Source: Marmoricola sp.
Lineage (GTDB): Bacteria > Actinomycetota > Actinomycetes > Propionibacteriales > Nocardioidaceae
Reading direction: 5' to 3'
Assembly: GCA_030151765.1 (NCBI GenBank)
Contig: JASLCW010000206.1
Location: forward strand, 1 to 7,068
Length of the DNA stretch: 7,068 bases
Below are positions 1-6,339 of this stretch, piece after piece. Every line of letters begins with the position of its first letter. Position 1 is the stretch's first letter. Below the pieces are notes generated by a model. It did not search any database. It was not told the origin of the DNA and was given only the letters and a program-made list of their open reading frames with translations. Both the position numbers and the translations under genes were made by a program.

Positions 1-258
1 ATGGCACACAAGAAGGGCGCGGCGTCCACCAAGAACGGCCGCGATTCCAACTCCCAGCGCCTCGGCGTCAAGCGCTACGGCGGCCAGCTGGTCAACGCCG
101 GCGAGATCATCGTCCGCCAGCGCGGCACCCACTTCCACCCGGGCTCGGGCGTCGGCCGCGGTGGCGACGACACCCTGTTCGCCCTGGTCGCGGGCAATGT
201 CGAGTTCGGTACGCGTCGCGGCCGCCGGGTCGTCAACATCGTCCCGTCCGCGGAGTGA
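1..258 (+). CDS. rpmA: 50S ribosomal protein L27 (bL27)
   Basis: Structural protein of the large ribosomal subunit; in this family the flexible N-terminal tail reaches toward the peptidyl-transferase centre and contacts the tRNA acceptor end. The 85-residue product begins MAHKKGAAST, followed by the conserved segment RLGVKRYGGQ (residues 21-30) and RQRGTHFHPG (39-48), and ends in a basic strand, RRGRRVVNIVP. Length matches the usual family size of about 85. The ATG is the first base of the window, so the gene looks complete but its ribosome-binding site is not visible. There is no N-terminal extension before the conserved MAHKK, so no sign of the cleaved leader found in many Firmicutes. It precedes obgE, the common bacterial order; rplU probably lies just upstream, outside the window. 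Confidence 0.98.
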   Translation: MAHKKGAASTKNGRDSNSQRLGVKRYGGQLVNAGEIIVRQRGTHFHPGSGVGRGGDDTLFALVAGNVEFGTRRGRRVVNIVPSAE

Positions 259-286
259 CGTCCGTCTGACTTCCGCTTCAAGCGTT

Positions 287-313
287 GGGCGTCCCTGACT
301 GACAGGGGCGCCC
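287..313 (+). promoter_or_regulatory. GC-rich hairpin in the rpmA-obgE leader (possible attenuator)
   Basis: Bases 287-296 can pair with 304-313 to form a 10 base-pair stem with one G-T wobble and a 7-base loop (GACTGAC). It lies 28 bases after the rpmA stop and 22 bases before the obgE ribosome-binding site. What follows is TTCGTCGTTCT, which is T-enriched but not a true T-run, so this is at best a partial terminator or attenuator, or an RNA-processing or stability site. The pairing is seen directly; the function is inferred. Confidence 0.45.
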
Positions 314-335
314 TTCGTCGTTCTCGAACACACCT

Positions 336-341
336 AAGGAG
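336..341 (+). promoter_or_regulatory. Ribosome-binding site of obgE
   Basis: AAGGAG lies five bases before the GTG at 347 and fixes that codon as the start. It is among the clearest Shine-Dalgarno sequences in the window. Confidence 0.85.
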
Positions 342-346
342 CCATC

Positions 347-1849
347 GTGGCCGTCCCGACCTTCGTCGACCAGGTTCGCCTGCGTGTCATCGGCGGACGC
401 GGCGGCAACGGCGTCGCCTCCGTCCACCGCGAGAAGTTCAAGCCGCTCGGCGGCCCGGACGGCGGCAACGGCGGCCCCGGCGGCTCGGTGATCCTGCGCG
501 TCGACCCCGACGTCACCACCCTGATCGACTATCACCTCGGCGGCAAGCGCGCGGCCGGCCACGGTGGCCACGGCGCCGGGGCTCACCGCAACGGCAGTCA
601 CGGTGACGACCTGGTGCTGCCGGTCCCCGACGGCACGGTCGTGATCAGCGACGAGGGCGAGGTGCTGGCCGACCTGGTCGGCTTCGGCACCGAGATGGTG
701 ATCGCCCAGGGTGGCCGCGGCGGCCTCGGCAATGCCGCGCTCGCGTCCGCCAGGCGCAAGGCGCCCGGCTTCGCCCTGCTCGGCGAGCCCGGCGAGGACT
801 TCGAGATCACCCTCGAGCTCAAGGTGGTCGCGGATGTCGGTCTGGTGGGTTTTCCGAGCGCGGGCAAGTCGAGCCTGATCGCGGCGATCTCGCGGGCGCG
901 GCCCAAGATCGCCGACTATCCCTTCACCACGCTGGTGCCCAACCTGGGCGTCGTCCAGGCGGGGGAGACCATCTTCACCGTCGCCGACGTACCCGGTCTG
1001 ATCGAGGGCGCCAGCGAGGGCCGTGGCCTCGGCCACGACTTCCTGCGCCACATCGAGCGCTGCGCCGCGCTGGTCCACGTGGTCGACATGGCCACGATGG
1101 AACCCGGCCGGACCCCGATCGACGACCTCGACGTGATCGAGGCCGAACTGCAGCGGTACGGCGGCCTCGAGGACCGTCCGCGCATCGTCGCGCTCAACAA
1201 GATCGACGTCCCCGACGGCCGTGAGCTCGTCGACATGGTCGTCGAGGACATCGAGGCGCGCGGCTGGCTGTACTTCCCGATCAGTGCCGCCTCCCGTGAG
1301 GGCCTGCGCGAGCTGACCTTCGCGATGGCCCGCATGGTGACCGAGCGGCGGGCCATGGAGCCCGCCAAGGAGGCGGCGGCCAGGATCGTGCTGCGGCCCG
1401 GCTCGGGTGCGAAGGGCGAGGACTTCGTCGTCACCCCGATCACCGAGTCCGACGGCGCGCCCGCCTGGCGGGTGCGCGGTGAGAAGCCGGAGCGCTGGGT
1501 CCGCCAGACCGACTTCTCCAACGACGAGGCCGTCGGCTTCCTCGCGGACCGGCTCAACCGTCTCGGCGTCGAGGACCGGCTCATCGGCCTGGGCGCCGTC
1601 GAGGGCGACACCGTCCTCATCGGCCACCCCGACAATGCCGTCGTCTTCGACTTCAAGCCCGGTGTCGACGCCGGCGCCGAGAACCTCAGCCGGCGTGGCG
1701 AGGACGCCCGCTTCGACGAGCAGCGCCCGGCGGCACGCCGACGCCGCGCCATCGACGAGGCGATGCCCGAGCGCGGCGAGTTCGAGACCCGCGCCGACGT
1801 GGCCCGCCGCCTCGACCGGGAGCCCGACTGGAGCGCTGACGAGGAATGA
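347..1849 (+). CDS. obgE: Obg family GTPase (ribosome assembly / stress checkpoint)
   Basis: Essential P-loop GTPase that binds the 50S subunit and couples late assembly to GTP/GDP and (p)ppGpp levels; cytosolic. The 500-residue product has the three Obg parts in order. The glycine-rich Obg fold covers about residues 4-160 (GGRGGNG, GGPDGGNGGPGG, GGRGGLGNA). The G domain follows: G1 GFPSAGKSS 168-176, switch I YPFTT 191-195, G3 DVPG 214-217, G4 NKID 284-287, G5 ISAAS 312-316. An OCT domain spans about 342-436, then a charged tail 437-500 rich in Arg, Glu and Asp. The tail makes it longer than E. coli ObgE (about 390), as is usual in actinobacteria. Start is GTG at 347, supported by AAGGAG five bases upstream. 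Its stop overlaps the proB start (ATGA), implying translational coupling. Confidence 0.98.
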   Translation: MAVPTFVDQVRLRVIGGRGGNGVASVHREKFKPLGGPDGGNGGPGGSVILRVDPDVTTLIDYHLGGKRAAGHGGHGAGAHRNGSHGDDLVLPVPDGTVVISDEGEVLADLVGFGTEMVIAQGGRGGLGNAALASARRKAPGFALLGEPGEDFEITLELKVVADVGLVGFPSAGKSSLIAAISRARPKIADYPFTTLVPNLGVVQAGETIFTVADVPGLIEGASEGRGLGHDFLRHIERCAALVHVVDMATMEPGRTPIDDLDVIEAELQRYGGLEDRPRIVALNKIDVPDGRELVDMVVEDIEARGWLYFPISAASREGLRELTFAMARMVTERRAMEPAKEAAARIVLRPGSGAKGEDFVVTPITESDGAPAWRVRGEKPERWVRQTDFSNDEAVGFLADRLNRLGVEDRLIGLGAVEGDTVLIGHPDNAVVFDFKPGVDAGAENLSRRGEDARFDEQRPAARRRRAIDEAMPERGEFETRADVARRLDREPDWSADEE

Positions 1850-2955
1850 GCCGCGATCTCGTCAGTTCCGCCAAGCGGATCGTGGTCAAGGTCGGCTCCT
1901 CCTCGCTGACCCAGGAGGACGGCGCGCTCGACCCGCAGCTGCTCGACCGGCTGGTCGACAGTCTCGCCGCGGTGCGAGCCCGCGGGAGCGAGCTCGTGCT
2001 GGTCTCCTCCGGCGCGATCGCGGCCGGCCTGGCCCCGCTCGGGCTCGCCAAGCGCCCGCGTGACCTGGCCACCCAGCAGGCGGCCGCCTCGGTCGGCCAG
2101 GGCCTGCTGGTACGCCGCTACACCGAGCGCTTCGCCCACCACGGGCTCACCACCGGTCAGGTACTGCTCACCGTCGACGACGTGACCAGGCGTGCGCACT
2201 ATCGCAATGCGCACAGCACCTTCGCGCGCCTGCTCGAACTCGGTGTCGTGCCGGTCGTCAACGAGAACGACACGGTGGCCACCTCCGAGATCCGCTTCGG
2301 CGACAACGACCGGCTCGCCGCCCTGGTCGCACATCTGGTTCATGCCGACGTGCTGGTGCTGCTCTCCGACGTCGACGGCCTGTACGACGGCCCTCCCTCG
2401 CGGACCGGCAGCCGGTTGATCGGCGAGGTGAACGATCCCGCCGAGCTGGCGCACGTGGAGATCGGCGGTGTCGGCTCGCGCGTGGGCACCGGCGGCATGC
2501 ACACCAAGCTCGATGCCGCCCGGGTCGCAACGGGCGCGGGGATTCCTGTTGTACTGACCGATGCGAAGCACGCCGCGGCCGCTCTCAGCGGCGCCGAGAC
2601 CGGGACGCTCTTCCGCCCGACCGGCAAGCGTCGTCCGACCCGGCTGCTCTGGCTGGCGCACGCGACCGATCCGAAGGGCCGGCTGACGCTGGACGCGGGC
2701 GCCGTACGCGCCGTCGTACAGAAGCAGGCCTCGCTGCTGCCCGCCGGCATCACCGCGGTGGCCGGCAGCTTCAGTGCCGGCGATCCCGTCGACCTGCTCG
2801 ACCCCGAGGGCCGGATCGTGGCGCGCGGACTGGTGAACTACGACGCCGGGGAGCTACCGGGACTGCTCGGCCGCGACACCCGTGAGCTGGCCGCGGAGTT
2901 CGGGCCGGAGTACGAGCGCGAGGTCATCCACCGCGACGACCTGGTGGTCCGCTGA
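1846..2955 (+). CDS. proB: Glutamate 5-kinase
   Basis: Phosphorylates L-glutamate with ATP to give gamma-glutamyl phosphate, the first committed step of proline synthesis. The 369-residue product matches the E. coli length. An amino-acid-kinase domain covers about 10-260: phosphate-binding VVKVGSSSLT 13-22 with Lys15, LVSSGAIAAG 52-61, the substrate segment NENDTV 139-144, FGDND 151-155, LLSDVDGLY 172-180, and GTGGMHTK 214-221 with Lys221. A C-terminal PUA domain follows from about 275 to the end (SLLPAGI, HRDDLVVR). The family is usually feedback-inhibited by proline through the kinase domain; I see no lesion suggesting loss of this, but sequence alone cannot show it. The ATG overlaps the obgE stop as ATGA. 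GGAG at 1830-1833 is 12 bases upstream and GAGGA touches the ATG, so initiation probably depends on coupling to obgE. Confidence 0.98.
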   Translation: MSRDLVSSAKRIVVKVGSSSLTQEDGALDPQLLDRLVDSLAAVRARGSELVLVSSGAIAAGLAPLGLAKRPRDLATQQAAASVGQGLLVRRYTERFAHHGLTTGQVLLTVDDVTRRAHYRNAHSTFARLLELGVVPVVNENDTVATSEIRFGDNDRLAALVAHLVHADVLVLLSDVDGLYDGPPSRTGSRLIGEVNDPAELAHVEIGGVGSRVGTGGMHTKLDAARVATGAGIPVVLTDAKHAAAALSGAETGTLFRPTGKRRPTRLLWLAHATDPKGRLTLDAGAVRAVVQKQASLLPAGITAVAGSFSAGDPVDLLDPEGRIVARGLVNYDAGELPGLLGRDTRELAAEFGPEYEREVIHRDDLVVR

Positions 2956-3047
2956 CCGTCCGCCGGAGCCACTTCGGGGATTTTCCCCCGTTCGGGCCGC
3001 GGATCGGGAAGACTTGATCTGTTGACCCCGTGCCGAGGCACCAGAGT

Positions 3048-3057
3048 GGAGAGAGGG
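3048..3057 (+). promoter_or_regulatory. Ribosome-binding site of the 3065 gene
   Basis: GGAGAGAGGG is purine-rich; its 3' part (GAGAGGG, 3051-3057) is seven bases before the GTG at 3065. It supports that GTG over the in-frame ATG at 3110, which would remove the first beta strand. Confidence 0.65.
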
Positions 3058-3064
3058 CCACGCT

Positions 3065-3391
3065 GTGACGCGTCACTGGCACATCACTGTGACCGTGTCC
3101 GGGGCACCCATGGAAGCCGCGCTCGTCCGGGCCGCACTCGTGCGCCTCGCCGAGGAACGGCCCTTCATGAGTGCGATGCGGTACGCCGCCGACCGGGCCG
3201 AGGTCTCCTTCTGGGACGAGGGCGAGTCCATGATCGACGTGGCCTCGCTGGCGCTGCGGCTGTGGTCGGAGCACCGGGCCTCGGCGAATCTGCCGGCCTG
3301 GGAGGTCGTCGGTCTCGAGGTGCTGGAGCGCTTCCTGTACGACGGCGGTCGTCCCGGCTCGGTCGTCTCGCCAACCCTCATCCCCGTCTAG
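3065..3391 (+). CDS. Conserved-looking small protein of unknown function between proB and proA
   Basis: I cannot assign a function. The product has 108 residues, is cytosolic in character (no signal peptide, no membrane segment) and is well codon-biased like its neighbours, so it is very likely real. I recall similar proteins beside proA in other actinobacteria (segments like RYAADRAEV, ALRLWSEHR and WEVVGLEV), but cannot check. Apparent secondary structure is strand 5-12 (WHITVTVS), helix 14-31, strands at about 36-41 and 45-50, helix 54-70, strand 79-87. This beta-alpha-beta-beta-alpha-beta order would fit a ferredoxin-like or ACT-like fold; that is inference from pattern only. The last 15 or so residues look disordered. 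The start is GTG with a purine-rich binding site seven bases upstream. It ends 27 bases before proA, whose promoter overlaps this gap. Confidence 0.85.
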   Translation: MTRHWHITVTVSGAPMEAALVRAALVRLAEERPFMSAMRYAADRAEVSFWDEGESMIDVASLALRLWSEHRASANLPAWEVVGLEVLERFLYDGGRPGSVVSPTLIPV

Positions 3392-3406
3392 GCCGAGGCG
3401 CCCCGG

Positions 3407-3412
3407 TAACCT
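3407..3412 (+). promoter_or_regulatory. Candidate -10 element for a leaderless proA transcript
   Basis: TAACCT fits the actinobacterial -10 pattern TAnnnT, and exactly six bases (TCGGGC) separate it from the proA ATG at 3419. That spacing puts the expected transcription start on or next to the A of the ATG. No Shine-Dalgarno sequence is visible before proA, consistent with a leaderless mRNA. No recognisable -35 is seen 16-19 bases upstream, which is common in high-GC actinobacteria. Confidence 0.6.
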
Positions 3413-3418
3413 TCGGGC

Positions 3419-4672
3419 ATGTCGAACACGTCGCCCTCGGTCGCCGAGGCATGCGCGCGCGCCCGTGTTGCCTCGGTCGAGCTGGCGCAGGCAACGCGTG
3501 CCCGCAAGGACTCTGCCCTCGAGGCACTCGCGAGCACCTTGCTCGCCGAGTCGGTGGGCATCCTCGCCGCCAATGCCGAGGACATCGCCGCCGCCCGGGA
3601 GGCCGACACCCCGGAGCACCTGATCGACCGGCTCCGCCTCGACGAGGCCCGGCTCGGGGGCATGGCCGACGGCCTGCGTGAGGTGGCCGGCCTGGCCGAC
3701 CCCGTGGGTGAGGTCGTGCGCGGCAGCAACCTGCCCAACGGACTCGAACTGCGCCAGGTGCGGGTGTCCTTCGGCGTCGTCGGGATCATCTACGAGGCAC
3801 GCCCCAATGTCACTGCCGATGCGGCCGGCATCTGCCTCAAATCGGGCAATGCGGTGCTGCTCCGCGGTTCGTCGAGCGCGAGCCGTTCCAATGCCGCCAT
3901 CGTCGCCGCGCTCCGGGCCGGCCTCGAGTCGGCCGGCCTGCCCGCCGACAGCATCCAGCTCATCGGGGGAGAGGGCCGTGAGTCGGCGAAGGAACTGATG
4001 CGCGCCCGCGGGCTCGTAGACGTGCTCATCCCACGCGGCGGCGCCGGCCTGATCCGTTCGGTGGTCGAGGAGTCGACGGTTCCGGTGATCGAGACCGGTG
4101 TCGGCAATTGTCACGTGTACGTCGATGCCGACGCCGACCTCGACATGGCGCTCAGGATCGTGCTCAACTCCAAGACGCACCGGCCGTCGGTGTGCAATTC
4201 CGCCGAGGCGCTGCTGGTGCACGCCGATGTCGCGGAGGCCTTCCTGCCTCGCGTGGTCACCGCCCTGCAGGAGGCCGGGGTCACCCTTCACGGTGACGAG
4301 GCCTTCGCAGGCCTCACTGGCGTCGTGCCCGCGACCGATGACGACTACGGCTGCGAATATCTCTCGCTGGACATGTCCGCGGCCGTCGTACCGGACCTCG
4401 ACGCGGCGATCGCGCACATTCGCCGCTACTCGTCGGGCCACACCGATGCGATCGTCACCGGCTCGCAGAGTGCCGCCCGCCGCTTCGTTGCCGCGGTCGA
4501 CTCCGCCGCGGTGATGGTCAATGCCAGCACCCGCTTCACCGATGGCGGTGAATTCGGCTTCGGCGCCGAGATCGGCATCTCGACGCAGAAGCTGCACGCC
4601 CGCGGCCCGATGGGGCTGCCGGAGATGACCACGACGAAGTACGTCGTGACCGGCGACGGCCACATCCGGTGA
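3419..4672 (+). CDS. proA: Glutamate-5-semialdehyde dehydrogenase (gamma-glutamyl phosphate reductase)
   Basis: Reduces gamma-glutamyl phosphate with NADPH to glutamate-5-semialdehyde, which cyclises to pyrroline-5-carboxylate: the second step of proline synthesis, directly after ProB. The 417-residue product is the same length as E. coli ProA and belongs to the aldehyde-dehydrogenase superfamily. Visible landmarks are VGIIYEARPNVTADAAG 121-137, the nucleotide-binding region KSGNAVLLRGSSSA 141-154, ETGVGNCHVYVD 225-236, and the catalytic segment KTHRPSVCNS 252-261 with the nucleophile Cys259. Residues 324-345 match the ProA family signature (V-x5-A-I-x-H-I ... H-T-D-x-I). GEFGFGAEIGIST and the C-terminal GPMGLPEMTT are also typical. 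The ATG lacks a Shine-Dalgarno sequence and sits six bases after a -10-like TAACCT, so proA may be transcribed independently of proB as a leaderless mRNA. Confidence 0.98.
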   Translation: MSNTSPSVAEACARARVASVELAQATRARKDSALEALASTLLAESVGILAANAEDIAAAREADTPEHLIDRLRLDEARLGGMADGLREVAGLADPVGEVVRGSNLPNGLELRQVRVSFGVVGIIYEARPNVTADAAGICLKSGNAVLLRGSSSASRSNAAIVAALRAGLESAGLPADSIQLIGGEGRESAKELMRARGLVDVLIPRGGAGLIRSVVEESTVPVIETGVGNCHVYVDADADLDMALRIVLNSKTHRPSVCNSAEALLVHADVAEAFLPRVVTALQEAGVTLHGDEAFAGLTGVVPATDDDYGCEYLSLDMSAAVVPDLDAAIAHIRRYSSGHTDAIVTGSQSAARRFVAAVDSAAVMVNASTRFTDGGEFGFGAEIGISTQKLHARGPMGLPEMTTTKYVVTGDGHIR

Positions 4673-4709
4673 TCGGACTAGCCGGCGGCCCCCAGGTGCG
4701 GGGTCGCTG

Positions 4710-5180
4710 ATGAAGCTGCTGCTGCTCACCTTCGGCTTCGGCGCGCTCTCCGCGATCATCCCGATCTTCAACATGGAGGCGTACATCGTCGTCGTGTACG
4801 CGAAGGCGCCCGACGACTCCCTCGCCTCGTCGGCGCTGTTGCTCTCCGTGATCGGCTCCCTGGGGCAGAACGTCGGCAAGATGAGCTGGTTCTACGCCGC
4901 CCGGGGTGCGCTGAACGTGCCCTGGCTGCAGAAGAAGCTCGAGGACCCCAAGCGCCAGGCCAGCTACGAGAAGTGGCGCGGCCAGGTCGAGGGGCGGCCC
5001 TTCTTCAGCGGCGGCCTGACCTTCCTGTCCGCGGCGATCGGGATCCCGCCCTTCTTCGTGATGGCCGCCGTGGCCGGATCGCTGCGGATGAATGTGGTCG
5101 TCTTCTTCGTCGCCGGCTTCCTCGGGCGGATCCTCTTCTTCTGGGCGATCCTCACCGGGCTGGGCCTCTTCCTGCATTGA
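4710..5180 (+). CDS. Small multi-pass membrane protein, VTT/DedA-like (YqaA-type)
   Basis: The 156-residue product is clearly an integral membrane protein. Hydrophobic segments lie at about 2-19, 23-30 with 38-55, 100-124 and 127-154, with a charged loop at 70-97 (QKKLEDPKRQ, EKWRGQVEGR). The layout resembles YqaA/VTT-domain (SNARE-associated, DedA-like) proteins: an acidic residue in a short helix after a proline (P18, N21, E23), a glycine-bearing segment GSLGQNVGK ending in an aromatic-Arg motif (FYAARG 61-66), then a proline-containing turn (GIPPFF), GSLRM, and an Arg inside the last helix (LGR 138-140). Some members of the wider family move lipids across the membrane, but I would not transfer that role here. 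The ATG is the only start in frame after proA; AGGTG at 4694-4698 is a weak binding site. It lies 37 bases after proA and may be co-transcribed. Coding call strong, family moderate. Confidence 0.82.
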   Translation: MKLLLLTFGFGALSAIIPIFNMEAYIVVVYAKAPDDSLASSALLLSVIGSLGQNVGKMSWFYAARGALNVPWLQKKLEDPKRQASYEKWRGQVEGRPFFSGGLTFLSAAIGIPPFFVMAAVAGSLRMNVVVFFVAGFLGRILFFWAILTGLGLFLH

Positions 5181-5193
5181 GCGCCGGGCCCGA

Positions 5194-5199
5194 TAGGCT
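5194..5199 (+). promoter_or_regulatory. Candidate -10 element for a leaderless transcript ahead of the nadD group
   Basis: TAGGCT fits TAnnnT and is followed by six bases (ACGCCC) and then ATG at 5206, the same geometry as the site before proA. No Shine-Dalgarno sequence precedes the ATG. A -35 is not evident at normal spacing. The likely transcript would carry the 46-residue gene, nadD, rsfS and the phosphatase gene. Confidence 0.6.
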
Positions 5200-5205
5200 A
5201 CGCCC

Positions 5206-5346
5206 ATGACCTTGCTGACCATCCCGCTCGAGGCCGAGACCTCCGCCGGCGCCACCCCGTGGGTGATCGGTGGCGTCACGCTCGCCATCTTCATGCTCCT
5301 GCTCTTCGGATTCATGGCCTTCGGCAAGGGCCGCGACCACTCCTGA
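5206..5346 (+). CDS. 46-residue single-pass membrane protein, function unknown
   Basis: A short reading frame of 46 codons fills the gap before nadD. The product has a short N-terminal part with two acidic residues (Glu9, Glu11), one hydrophobic helix at about residues 17-39 (VIGGVTLAIF, LLLFGFMAF), and a basic C-terminal end (Lys41, Arg43). By the positive-inside rule the C-terminus should face the cytosol, with no cleavable signal peptide. Support for it being real comes from a TAnnnT element spaced six bases from the ATG, its fit between two genes, G/C-biased codons and a tail (FGKGRDHS) that I recall from small proteins at this place in other actinobacteria. It ends 22 bases before the chosen nadD start. 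I know no function; regulation of, or partnership with, a membrane complex would be a guess. Confidence 0.75.
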   Translation: MTLLTIPLEAETSAGATPWVIGGVTLAIFMLLLFGFMAFGKGRDHS

Positions 5347-5368
5347 TCGAGACCTGAGCGTGCCGGGC

Positions 5369-5965
5369 ATGCGCCGTATCGGGGTGATGGGCGGCACCTT
5401 CGACCCGATTCACCACGGCCACCTCGTGGCGGCCAGCGAGGTCCAGGCATCCTTCGACCTCGACGAGGTCGTCTTCGTGCCGACCGGTCAGCCCTGGCAG
5501 AAGGCAGACCGTGAGGTCTCACCGGCCGAGCATCGCTACCTGATGACGGTCATCGCGACCGCCTCCAATCCACGCTTCACGGTCTCCCGGGTGGACATCG
5601 ACCGCGGCGGACCGACGTACACGATCGACACGCTGCGTGATCTCGCCCGGGTGTACGACGGCGCCGAACTCTTCTTCATCACCGGTGCCGACGCGCTCGC
5701 GGAGATCTTCACCTGGCGTGATGCCGGTGAGCTCTTCGCGATGGCGCACTTCGTCGGCTGCACCAGGCCCGGCTACACCATGGATGCCTCCTCGCTCAGC
5801 GGGATCCCCGGTGACCGGGTGACCCTGCTGGAGATCCCCGCGCTGGCGATCAGCTCGACCGAGTGCCGGGAACGGCGTCGCCTGGGCGATCCGGTCTGGT
5901 ACCTCGTCCCCGACGGCGTTGTGCAGTACATCGCCAAGCACGACCTCTACGCAGGAGTCTCCTGA
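5369..5965 (+). CDS. nadD: Nicotinate-nucleotide adenylyltransferase
   Basis: Joins nicotinate mononucleotide and ATP to deaminated NAD plus pyrophosphate, the shared step of de novo and salvage NAD synthesis; cytosolic. The 198-residue product is the normal size and shows the nucleotidyltransferase fold: strand RRIGVMGG, then GGTFDPIHHGH 8-18 with the HxGH ATP site (His15-His18), VFVPTGQPWQK 35-45, GGPTYTIDTL 80-89, ITGADAL 104-110 with Trp117, and ISSTECR 161-167, the actinobacterial form of the ISSTxIR motif. I chose ATG 5369 because it begins directly before the first strand. GTG 5360 (three residues longer) is possible and has GAG at 5349-5351 upstream; neither start has a strong binding site. 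The stop overlaps the rsfS start by one base (TGATG). Confidence 0.97.
   Translation: MRRIGVMGGTFDPIHHGHLVAASEVQASFDLDEVVFVPTGQPWQKADREVSPAEHRYLMTVIATASNPRFTVSRVDIDRGGPTYTIDTLRDLARVYDGAELFFITGADALAEIFTWRDAGELFAMAHFVGCTRPGYTMDASSLSGIPGDRVTLLEIPALAISSTECRERRRLGDPVWYLVPDGVVQYIAKHDLYAGVS
5953..5957 (+). promoter_or_regulatory. Ribosome-binding site of rsfS
   Basis: AGGAG lies seven bases before the ATG at 5965, inside the 3' end of nadD. It decides the rsfS start over in-frame codons further upstream that would overlap nadD by about 100 bases. Confidence 0.8.
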
Positions 5966-6339
5966 TGCCCATCGCCGACAGCGCCCGCCGCCTGGTCGAG
6001 ATCGCCGCACTCGCGGCGGCCGACAAGAAGGGCGAGCGGATCGTCGCCTTCGACGTCTCCGAGCAACTCGCCATCACCGACGCCTTCGTCGTGTGCTCGG
6101 CCTCCAACGACCGCCTCGTGCGCACCATCGTGGAGGAGATCGAGGACCGGTTGCGCGAGGTCGGCGCGAAGACGATCCGTCGTGAAGGTCACCAGGAGGG
6201 ACGATGGGTGCTCCTCGACTTCGGGGAGATCGTCGTACACGTGCAGCATGACGAGGAGCGCGAGTTCTACGCACTCGAGCGGCTCTGGCGTGACTGCCCG
6301 GTGATCGAGCTCCCTGCCGAGGTGCACGCGCCCCGATGA
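5965..6339 (+). CDS. rsfS: Ribosome silencing factor RsfS (RsfA/DUF143 family)
   Basis: Binds ribosomal protein L14 (uL14) on the large subunit and blocks joining to the 30S subunit, lowering translation in starvation or stationary phase. The 124-residue product covers the whole family domain: AADKKGERIVAFDVSEQ 18-34, ITDAFVVCSASND 37-49, a helix with IEDRLRE 59-65, the segment REGHQEGRWVLLDFGEIVVH 73-92, and FYALERLWRDCP 101-112. The VHVQHDEERE stretch (91-100) is the usual actinobacterial variant. The ATG has AGGAG seven bases upstream and overlaps the nadD stop by one base; its own stop overlaps the next gene as ATGA. The nadD-rsfS pairing is widespread in bacteria. Confidence 0.96.
   Translation: MPIADSARRLVEIAALAAADKKGERIVAFDVSEQLAITDAFVVCSASNDRLVRTIVEEIEDRLREVGAKTIRREGHQEGRWVLLDFGEIVVHVQHDEEREFYALERLWRDCPVIELPAEVHAPR

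Noticed and set aside
278..1627. Long open frame on the - strand (449 codons) opposite obgE.
   Set aside because: It mirrors the C/G-rich third positions of obgE; the product is low-complexity Ala, Gly, Asp, Val and Arg with no recognisable motif, while the + strand encodes a full Obg protein.
916..2661. Long open frame on the - strand (581 codons) spanning obgE and proB.
   Set aside because: It crosses two unambiguous + strand genes, changes composition where they change, and shows no domain.
2975..2990. Possible terminator after proB: CGGGG with CCCCG around a six-base loop.
   Set aside because: The stem is only five base pairs and no T-run follows, so it is too weak to list as a terminator.
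3006..3028. Promoter-like words before the 3065 gene (GGGAAG and TTGACC).
   Set aside because: GGGAAG and GTT are only nine bases apart, too close for a SigR-type promoter, and no TAnnnT is found 16-19 bases after TTGACC.
4689..4703. Short CCCC/GGGG hairpin just before the 4710 gene that could hide its ribosome-binding site.
   Set aside because: Four-base stems of G and C are expected by chance at this base composition; there is no further support.
2924..4879. Long open frame on the - strand (651 codons) opposite the unknown gene, proA and part of the membrane gene.
   Set aside because: It is a shadow of GC-rich coding sequence; the opposite strand carries a complete ProA with catalytic Cys and family signature.
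5270..5368. Upstream extension of nadD to an ATG at 5270.
   Set aside because: It would overlap most of the 46-residue gene and adds a Ser/Ala/Arg-rich segment not belonging to the family; the conserved fold starts right after 5369.
5863..5964. Upstream extension of rsfS to an ATG at 5863.
   Set aside because: It overlaps nadD by about 100 bases and adds an Arg-rich non-family stretch, while ATG 5965 has a good ribosome-binding site.
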